Assembly (NCBI GenBank): GCA_964639525.1
Contig: CAZXDS010000209.1
Location: 1 to 5,797 of the forward strand
DNA: 5,797 bases
Reading direction: 5' to 3'
Origin: CAZXDS01 sp964639525
GTDB lineage: Bacteria; Bacteroidota; Ignavibacteria; Ignavibacteriales; Melioribacteraceae
Shown here piece after piece: positions 1-4,480 of the stretch. The notes below the pieces were generated by a model. That model made no database searches. It was not told where the DNA came from and worked only from the letters and a program-made list of their open reading frames with translations. The first letter of the stretch is position 1; every line of letters starts with the position of its first letter. A program made the position numbers and the translations under genes.

Positions 1-32
1 TGGATTTGTTAAGTTAAGTCTCTTTTGTGATA

Positions 33-59
33 CAATATTTTTATAAACATCAAATATTG
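33..59. repeat. AT-rich 8-bp inverted repeat after the methyltransferase gene
   Basis: CAATATTT at 33-40 is the exact reverse complement of AAATATTG at 52-59, with an 11-base loop. It lies just past the stop codon of the leftward methyltransferase gene, where a terminator would be expected. The stem has almost no GC and no T-run follows it in the leftward direction, so it would be a poor intrinsic terminator. The pairing may simply reflect local AT richness. The rest of bases 1-67 shows no recognisable gene. Confidence 0.25.
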
Positions 60-67
60 AATATGAT

Positions 68-1288
68 TCAATCAATAGTATTTTTCCGCTTTCCTTTTGA
101 GCTTTTTCCGGTTTTATAATCATTGTAATATTTTTTTTTGCTTCCTTCGTAACTATCAATTTGCAAAAGAACACCTTCGAGTTTTCCATTTACCAAGTGA
201 ATTCGTCTTGTAGTTTTGAGACCGATAGATTTTCGTAGTGAAGGATCACCGGAATAAATATAAGCAGAAGTTCCTTTGCATTTTTGTTTTAGAAAATCCC
301 CAAGCTCAGCAAATAAAATTTTTGATTCTTCATTACTGCCTATCCGAATTCCATAAGGCGGATTTGTAATCAATATTGAATTTTCAAAACGTTCCACTTC
401 CTGAAATTTTTTGCGAGATAAATCAACGTTTTCGGAAAATGGAAGATGCGATAGGTTTTCCTTAGCATTTGCTAATGCCTTTTCAGATTTATCGCTGCCA
501 AATATTAGTCCTGTTGGTAAAGGACGAATATTTTTATCACATTCATTTTTGATTTTCCCCCAATTATTTTCATTAAAATCAGGTAAGTAAAAGAACCCAA
601 AGTTGGAACGAGTTTTCTGAGCCGGAATTCGACAGTAATACATTAGGGCTTCGCCTAAAATGGTCCCGGAACCGCACATGCAATCCCACAAAGGTTTTTC
701 CCCGTTCCATTTACTCAACCTAATAATAGCGGCAGCAAGTGTTTCCTGCATTGGTGCTTCGCCCGATATAAGTCTGTAGCCTCTTTTATGAAGTGATTTT
801 CCGGAGGTATCAATGCTGATAGTAGCAAAGTCTTTTTCAATATGGAGATTAAACCGCACGTTTGGGTTTTCAATATTAATATCCGGTCTTTTCCCATCAT
901 AGATACTTCGGAAATAATCAACAATGCCGTCTTTTAAATATTGTGAAGCTGCTAATGAGTTTGTAATTCTACTATTAGAAACTGATGCCGTAATAGCAAA
1001 AGTTTGTTCGAGTGCAAAAAAATCATTCCATTTGATTTTTTGAGCAGCATCTCTTAAAAATTTCACATCGGAACATGGAAATGATTTTAATGGTGCCAAC
1101 ACACGAGAAATTAATCGCGACATGTAATTAATGCGATATAAAGTAGAATTACCTGCTTGGAAATAGATTCCTCTATAAGCAATTTTGGTGTTTTTAGCAC
1201 CTAATTCAATTAATTCCTCAGCACATAGTTCTTCCATCTTCCCGGGTACTTGCGCAAAATATTCATTTGTTTTTTGATAATCGTACAT
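68..1288 (-). CDS. THUMP domain class I SAM-dependent RNA methyltransferase (RlmL N-half/YpsC-like)
   Basis: A 406-residue protein of the family that includes Bacillus YpsC and the N-terminal half of E. coli RlmKL. The RlmKL half makes N2-methylguanosine in 23S rRNA. The likely role is cytoplasmic rRNA guanine-N2 methylation using S-adenosylmethionine. An N-terminal ferredoxin-like and THUMP RNA-binding region covers about residues 8-162. The family signature SLHKRGYR is at 165-172 and EAPMQETLAAAII at 177-189. SAM-binding motif I, DCMCGSGT, is at 202-209; families more often have DP in place of DC. The catalytic NPPYG is at 309-313. The length fits single-domain members; there is no RlmK half. 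The last 25 residues are a lysine-rich, low-complexity tail that could add RNA affinity (inference). The ATG at 1286-1288 is preceded by AAGGAA (complement of 1297-1302) with 8 bases between, which supports this start. It is transcribed away from the VF530 gene. The exact target base cannot be read from sequence. Confidence 0.93.
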   Translation of the reverse strand: MYDYQKTNEYFAQVPGKMEELCAEELIELGAKNTKIAYRGIYFQAGNSTLYRINYMSRLISRVLAPLKSFPCSDVKFLRDAAQKIKWNDFFALEQTFAITASVSNSRITNSLAASQYLKDGIVDYFRSIYDGKRPDINIENPNVRFNLHIEKDFATISIDTSGKSLHKRGYRLISGEAPMQETLAAAIIRLSKWNGEKPLWDCMCGSGTILGEALMYYCRIPAQKTRSNFGFFYLPDFNENNWGKIKNECDKNIRPLPTGLIFGSDKSEKALANAKENLSHLPFSENVDLSRKKFQEVERFENSILITNPPYGIRIGSNEESKILFAELGDFLKQKCKGTSAYIYSGDPSLRKSIGLKTTRRIHLVNGKLEGVLLQIDSYEGSKKKYYNDYKTGKSSKGKRKNTID

Positions 1289-1329
1289 AAAAGTAATTCC
1301 TTAAAATATTTTATTCAGCAAAAACAATA

Positions 1330-1358
1330 TTTATACTGCTTGAAATTTACTGAAATTA
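1330..1358 (-). promoter_or_regulatory. candidate promoter for the methyltransferase gene
   Basis: Read leftwards, the complement of 1330-1335 is TATAAA, a good -10 match, about 42 bases before the methyltransferase start. The -35 position, 17 bases further upstream (complement of 1353-1358, TAATTT), matches the consensus poorly. Two copies of TGAAATT sit 10 bases apart at 1341 and 1351, one helical turn, over the spacer and -35. Such boxes are common by chance in AT-rich DNA, so this is a weak call. Confidence 0.25.
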
Positions 1359-1382
1359 AGCCCAAGTTGTTGTTTAGAAAAA

Positions 1383-1406
1383 CAAAATTGCCTGCAAAAT
1401 TGTTTG
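1383..1406 (+). repeat. imperfect 12-bp tandem repeat in divergent intergenic region
   Basis: CAAAATTGCCTG (1383-1394) is followed directly by CAAAATTGTTTG (1395-1406), with 10 of 12 bases identical. The repeat lies over the proposed -35 and spacer of the rightward promoter. It could be a pair of protein-binding sites or a chance local duplication; the sequence alone does not decide. Confidence 0.45.
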
Positions 1407-1415
1407 CCATAAAAT
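1388..1415 (+). promoter_or_regulatory. candidate promoter for the VF530-glycosyltransferase transcript
   Basis: TTGCCT (1388-1393), a 16-base spacer and TAAAAT (1410-1415) make a plausible housekeeping-sigma promoter. Transcription would start near 1422, just ahead of the AGGA sequence at 1426-1429. The position fits a transcript covering the short reading frame at 1437, the VF530 gene and probably the glycosyltransferase gene. The evidence is consensus matching only. Confidence 0.3.
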
Positions 1416-1436
1416 ATGAGTAAGTAGGATTTTTAA

Positions 1437-1469
1437 ATGGATACTAATTTGAAAAAAAACAAAGAGTAA
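1437..1469 (+). CDS. possible 10-codon leader ORF ahead of the VF530 gene
   Basis: ATG at 1437 opens a ten-residue frame, MDTNLKKNKE, ending at TAA 1467-1469. An AGGA sequence (1426-1429) lies 7 bases before the ATG, a better ribosome binding site than anything in front of the VF530 start at 1482. The frame is the same as VF530, but three stops (TAA 1467, TAG 1470, TAA 1476) separate them. It may be a leader that couples translation through reinitiation 12 bases downstream, or a chance ATG. The peptide resembles nothing I recognise. Confidence 0.25.
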   Translation: MDTNLKKNKE

Positions 1470-1481
1470 TAGAACTAAATT

Positions 1482-1709
1482 ATGACCGAACAGCAATCAA
1501 ATAATCCGCTTCACGGAATAACATTGGAGCAAATATTAAACAAATTAGTAGCTTATTATGGTTGGGAAGACTTGGGTTTATACATAAATATTCGATGTTT
1601 TAACAGCAATCCTTCAATTAATTCCAGCTTAAAATTTTTACGAAAAACACCTTGGGCAAGAAAGAAAGTAGAGAAATTATTTATCAGAACTGATTTTAGT
1701 GAAAAGTAG
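1482..1709 (+). CDS. VF530 family small DNA-binding protein (DUF2132)
   Basis: A 75-residue soluble protein matching the VF530/DUF2132 family, named after a Vibrio fischeri protein and described as DNA-binding. The family signatures are very well kept: NNPLHGITLEQIL near residues 7-19, the YYGWEDLGLYINIRCF core at 25-40, and SLKFLRKTPWARKKVEKL at about 50-67. The basic C-terminal helix region is the natural candidate for nucleic acid contact (inference). The length is normal for the family, and no membrane segment or signal peptide is seen. The ATG at 1482 is the first start after an in-frame TAA at 1476, so the N-terminus is fixed unless a non-ATG start is used. No good Shine-Dalgarno sequence lies at the usual distance. 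A same-strand membrane glycosyltransferase gene follows closely, perhaps with an 11-base overlap. The biological role of the family is poorly known. Confidence 0.9.
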   Translation: MTEQQSNNPLHGITLEQILNKLVAYYGWEDLGLYINIRCFNSNPSINSSLKFLRKTPWARKKVEKLFIRTDFSEK

Positions 1710-1770
1710 TAAAGGAATATCACTACTTAAAACAATTCGTATTTTGCAAAAGCTCTTAAATATAAAATTC

Positions 1771-3186
1771 ATGAAAAAGGCAAGAGTAAATAGACCGGAA
1801 ATATCAAAACTTGTATGGTTTATAACTTCCTTTGTAATAGTCTTTTTGAGTATTTTACTTTTAGTCTATTCGCATGATTTAACTATTTGGGCAAAACCTT
1901 CAACAGAGAGTATTATCTTATTTGCATTTTTAGAATTTCTTGCCGGATTATTTTTTGCTTTTGCATTTATTTTTGGAGCGAAACAATTAGATAAAAAAAA
2001 TATTATTTGGCTGATAATTATAATAGGAATTGCTGCTCGCCTAATTCTAATTCCATCCTCGCCGGTATTGGAAGATGATTACAATCGTTACATTTGGGAC
2101 GGTGCGGTTTTAACAACCGGAATAAATCCTTACAAATACAGTCCTTTGGAAATTCAAACCGATTCTGTGTCAGTCAATCCGGAAATATCCGAGTTACACG
2201 CTCTTTCTAACAAAGCAGGTGTTATTTTTCAGCGTATTAATTTTCCTGAAGTAAGAACAATTTATCCAATGGCAAGTCAAGTTTTTTTTGCTGCCTCCTA
2301 TGTTATTTCAGGGTGGAATATTAACGGTTGGCGAATAATTTCTTTTCTGATGGACATTATAACGCTTCTGCTTCTATTAATAATTCTTAAAAAGCTCAAT
2401 TTGCCTCAAGGATGGATTGCGATTTATTGGCTTAACCCGATTGTACTGCATCAGTTTTTTAATGCCGGACATATGGATGTTTTAATTTTCCCATTTATAC
2501 TCGGAGCAATTTATTTTTTATTGAATGAAAAAGAAAAATCATCTTCCGTATTTCTTGCTATTGCAGCCGGAATTAAAATTTGGCCGATTATATTATTCCC
2601 GATAATGTATCGAAAATATTTCAAACAAAAATTTAATACTATTCTACTTATTTTAATCCCAAGTGTAATAATCGCGTTGCTTTACACCCCAGTGTTTTTA
2701 AGCAAACTTGATAATAGTCTTGGATTTATAAGGTATGCAGGAAATTGGTATAATAACGATGCTGTTTTTCGAGCAATTTCATTAGCAATAAATGAAGTTG
2801 CATCTTTGGTTTCAACGCAAACTATTTGCGACCATTGCATTGCCCGCTACGTTGTATCGGTAATTTATTTAATAATTCTTCTTTTTATTTTTAAAAAGCC
2901 TGCTAAAAATAATATTGAGCTATTAGAAAAACTTTTATTGGCAGTAACATTTCTTTTCTTTTTAAGCCCAACTCAATTTCCTTGGTACTATACTTGGATT
3001 CTTCCAATTTTGGTGTTGAGACCAAAAATTTCTCTTATTCTTTATCCCATATTTTTACCATTATATCAATTGCAATATTTGTGGCAAAATGTTGTGTGGT
3101 TTGAACATTTACCAATAATAATATTTTTTATTTTCGAGTTAAAGAATAAAGATAAATTTAGATTATTTAATTATTTTAAAAGTTAA
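1771..3186 (+). CDS. GT-C fold polytopic membrane glycosyltransferase (DUF2029/MptB-like mannosyltransferase type)
   Basis: An integral membrane protein of 471 residues, rich in Ile, Leu and Phe, with roughly 11-13 hydrophobic stretches. It resembles the polyprenol-phosphate-sugar dependent GT-C enzymes (GT87/DUF2029 and MptA/B type). These move a sugar, often mannose, from a lipid carrier to an acceptor on the outer face of the cytoplasmic membrane. After three N-terminal segments comes the loop motif EDDYNRYIWDG (about 101-111) followed by GINPYKYSP; acidic residues in this loop are the presumed catalytic or metal site. Further family features are IYP near 164-166 and WLNPIVLHQFFNAGHMD at about 220-236. 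The family usually shows IYPP where this protein has IYPM. A CDHC pair sits at about 353-356, of unknown meaning. The start is uncertain. A GTG at 1699 would add 24 residues and overlap the VF530 gene by 11 bases, but neither start has a good ribosome binding site. ATG 1771 gives the more natural short charged N-terminus before the first segment. Donor and acceptor cannot be named. Confidence 0.82.
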   Translation: MKKARVNRPEISKLVWFITSFVIVFLSILLLVYSHDLTIWAKPSTESIILFAFLEFLAGLFFAFAFIFGAKQLDKKNIIWLIIIIGIAARLILIPSSPVLEDDYNRYIWDGAVLTTGINPYKYSPLEIQTDSVSVNPEISELHALSNKAGVIFQRINFPEVRTIYPMASQVFFAASYVISGWNINGWRIISFLMDIITLLLLLIILKKLNLPQGWIAIYWLNPIVLHQFFNAGHMDVLIFPFILGAIYFLLNEKEKSSSVFLAIAAGIKIWPIILFPIMYRKYFKQKFNTILLILIPSVIIALLYTPVFLSKLDNSLGFIRYAGNWYNNDAVFRAISLAINEVASLVSTQTICDHCIARYVVSVIYLIILLFIFKKPAKNNIELLEKLLLAVTFLFFLSPTQFPWYYTWILPILVLRPKISLILYPIFLPLYQLQYLWQNVVWFEHLPIIIFFIFELKNKDKFRLFNYFKS

Positions 3187-3288
3187 TTTTAACAAATTCG
3201 GATAAAAAACTCTTTTCAGCGTAGTTTGAATTTTGCTAATAAAAAAATGTTGGTTAAATTCTATCTGTAAAGTGCAAATTTTAATCAA

Positions 3289-3428
3289 TAACTTATGTTA
3301 CGCATATGTTATGCCTGCCTACCGGCAGTCCGAACTTGTTTCAGCATCTAAAAATAGTTAAAAAATGAGATTCCAAAACGAGTTTGGAGTGATAAAATAA
3401 AATTTTTTTTTGTGCGTAACATGAGTTA
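3289..3428. mobile_element. 140-bp MITE-like element bounded by 16-bp terminal inverted repeats
   Basis: TAACTTATGTTACGCA (3289-3304) and the complement of 3413-3428 (TAACTCATGTTACGCA) match at 15 of 16 positions. The enclosed 108 bases encode nothing but carry several smaller inverted repeats. They are GCATA/TATGC (3302-3314), CTGCC/GGCAG (3315-3328), a GAA-CTTGT-TTC arm (3332-3342) and TCCAAA/TTTGGA (3372-3388). Small size, no coding, long terminal repeats and internal hairpins fit a non-autonomous miniature transposable element, or the collapsed ends of an insertion sequence. A three-base TAA flanks both sides of a slightly shorter version (3289-3291 and 3427-3429). That could be a target duplication, but it is too short and AT-rich to be proof. 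No transposase is present in the window, so the parent family is unknown. Confidence 0.55.
3315..3328. repeat. small GC-rich palindromic unit inside the MITE-like element
   Basis: CTGCC (3315-3319) pairs perfectly with GGCAG (3324-3328) across the loop TACC. Its GC content stands out sharply from the surroundings. From memory, units built on CTGCC-TACC-GGCAG recur between genes in many Bacteroidota and related genomes. The following GAACTTGTTTCAGCATCT (3332-3349) resembles half of another common intergenic hairpin, TGCTGAA-CTTGT-TTCAGCA. The recurrence cannot be tested inside this window. Confidence 0.5.
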
Positions 3429-3438
3429 ATAATATATT
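3410..3438 (+). promoter_or_regulatory. candidate promoter for the Yip1-family gene, spanning the element's right end
   Basis: TTGTGC (3410-3415), a 17-base spacer and TATATT (3433-3438) give a -10 matching 5 of 6 consensus bases and a -35 matching 3 of 6. The -35 lies at the inner edge of the element's right terminal repeat and the -10 lies outside it. This is the arrangement known for insertion sequences that create hybrid promoters. Transcription would begin near 3445, leaving about 65 bases of untranslated leader. This is inferred from consensus only. Confidence 0.3.
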
Positions 3439-3439
3439 C

Positions 3440-3475
3440 GTTTATATTGCCGGTATTTTTATTCCGGTAATAAAC
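3440..3475 (+). promoter_or_regulatory. 36-base inverted repeat in the leader of the Yip1-family gene
   Basis: GTTTAT (3440-3445) pairs with ATAAAC (3470-3475), and TGCCGG (3448-3453) pairs with CCGGTA (3464-3469) allowing one G-U pair. The two stem parts are separated by a two-base bulge on the left side, and the loop is ten bases. The repeat ends 34 bases before the start codon. It may be a transcription factor operator or a leader RNA stem-loop. No T-run follows, so it is not an intrinsic terminator. Confidence 0.45.
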
Positions 3476-3509
3476 AAATAATCTCACAAAATAAATAGGG
3501 GAAAGTAAA

Positions 3510-4358
3510 ATGGAAGAAATAACTAACCACGATACAGATGAACAGAATCACAGTTATCAGGAGCCGGTGGAGAGCGAAGAAGAAGATTTCGAAATGAGCC
3601 ATACTGATAAGCTTGCCGGTGTATTTACAAGTCCAAGTGAAACTTTTGCGTATACTGCCAAATTTCCGCCTAAAACTTCGGATTGGTTAATTCCTATTTT
3701 CGGATTAATTATTATAGTTATCATTTCTAATTTTTTGATGCTTAACAATCCTGAAATTAAGCAAGCTCTTCAGGAAAAACAAATTACTAAAATGGAAAAG
3801 AATTTTGATAAAATGGTTGAAAATGGAACTCTTACACAAGAGCAAGCCGATGAACAACTTAATAAAATTCAAGACGGCATGGATAAGCAAATGGGAGGAA
3901 TCGGACAAATATTTCAGGTTGTCGGTACTTTCTTCGGCGTGTTTATTTTCTTTTTTATACTTGCAGGAATTTATTTCCTATTTGCTAAGTTTGCTCTTCA
4001 CGGGGATGGAACTTATCAATCCGCTATGGTCGCTTACGGGCTGCCGACATACATTGCCATTGTAGCCACAATTGTAAAGCTCATTCTCGCTTTAACAATG
4101 AACCAATTTATGACAGATACGAGCGTTGCGTCTATTATGGGCTCGGATACTTCAACATTTACCGGATTTATTCTCGGCAAGCTGGATATTTTTTCAATAT
4201 GGGGATATGCTGTAATTAGTATTGCATTTGCTAAAATGTTCAAATCCGAATCCACGGGTAAATATTATGCAATGATTTTTGGTTTATGGATTGGTTTTGG
4301 AATTTTATTTTTCTTCCTTGGGAAAGCAATTCCAATGCTTGGAATGTTTAGCGGTTAA
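3510..4358 (+). CDS. Yip1-domain family multi-pass membrane protein
   Basis: A 282-residue protein fitting the bacterial Yip1-domain family (Pfam Yip1 type), whose function in bacteria is not established. Residues 1-29 are cytoplasm-like and very acidic, with 12 Asp/Glu and no Lys/Arg. The family-typical DKLAGVFTSPSETF (33-46) leads into membrane segment 1 (about 60-78). A charged, helix-prone stretch (about 80-130) rich in Lys, Glu and Gln follows. Four more segments lie near 138-158, 172-196, 228-242 and 253-270. The PT in YGLPTYIA (176-183) and the GDGTYQSAMVAYG stretch (165-177) are also typical of the fold. There is no signal peptide or enzyme motif. The ATG follows AGGGGA (3497-3502) by 7 bases, which supports the start. 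The gene stands alone behind its own candidate promoter and hairpin and converges on priA. A role in membrane organisation or trafficking-like processes would be speculation from the eukaryotic namesake. Confidence 0.82.
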   Translation: MEEITNHDTDEQNHSYQEPVESEEEDFEMSHTDKLAGVFTSPSETFAYTAKFPPKTSDWLIPIFGLIIIVIISNFLMLNNPEIKQALQEKQITKMEKNFDKMVENGTLTQEQADEQLNKIQDGMDKQMGGIGQIFQVVGTFFGVFIFFFILAGIYFLFAKFALHGDGTYQSAMVAYGLPTYIAIVATIVKLILALTMNQFMTDTSVASIMGSDTSTFTGFILGKLDIFSIWGYAVISIAFAKMFKSESTGKYYAMIFGLWIGFGILFFFLGKAIPMLGMFSG

Positions 4359-4420
4359 TTCATATTTTAAATTCAAAAATAAATAATTGTTCTGAATCCT
4401 TTGCCTGCGAGAGTAAAAAC

Positions 4421-4467
4421 GAAATAATTGCCCCGAGCTTTAGCTCGGGGAATAATTTCAGTTTTTT
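4421..4467. terminator. bidirectional intrinsic terminator between the Yip1-family gene and priA
   Basis: CCCCGAGC (4431-4438) pairs perfectly with GCTCGGGG (4443-4450) across a TTTA loop. A bulged G (4430) separates this from a second arm, GAAATAATT (4421-4429) against AATAATTTC (4451-4459), which pairs at 8 of 9 positions. A run of six T follows rightwards (4462-4467). Leftwards, the complement of AAAAA (4415-4419) gives five T. It therefore suits both convergent genes. The stem starts about 60 bases after the Yip1-gene stop and 20 bases past the priA stop. Confidence 0.85.
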
Positions 4468-4480
4468 GTTAATCAGCTAT

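Larger units (their letters stand above)
3187..3509. other. gene-free intergenic region with repeats and regulatory DNA
   Basis: These 323 bases separate two same-strand genes and contain no supported coding frame. Bases 3187-3288 are plain AT-rich DNA with no convincing terminator for the glycosyltransferase gene. Bases 3289-3428 form an inverted-repeat-bounded element. Bases 3429-3509 hold a likely promoter -10, a strong inverted repeat and the ribosome binding site AGGGGA (3497-3502) of the Yip1-family gene. Confidence 0.8.

Noticed and set aside
1..46. Possible tail of a rightward gene ending at TAA 44-46
   Set aside because: Only 14 codons are visible, with no recognisable similarity; chance open frames of this size are expected.
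715..924. A 69-codon leftward frame inside the methyltransferase gene
   Set aside because: It overlaps a well-supported gene in another frame, has no recognisable protein features and is best explained as a shadow frame.
3187..3509. Riboswitch, tRNA or CRISPR array in the gene-free region
   Set aside because: There is no cloverleaf, no regularly spaced direct repeats, and no riboswitch core I recognise; the repeats present are inverted and explained by the element and the leader hairpin.
3557..4255. Several short frames (3557-3748, 3705-3908, 3805-4065, 4034-4255) over the Yip1-family gene
   Set aside because: All overlap the coherent membrane-protein frame, which has the good ribosome binding site and family motifs; the others look like translation noise.
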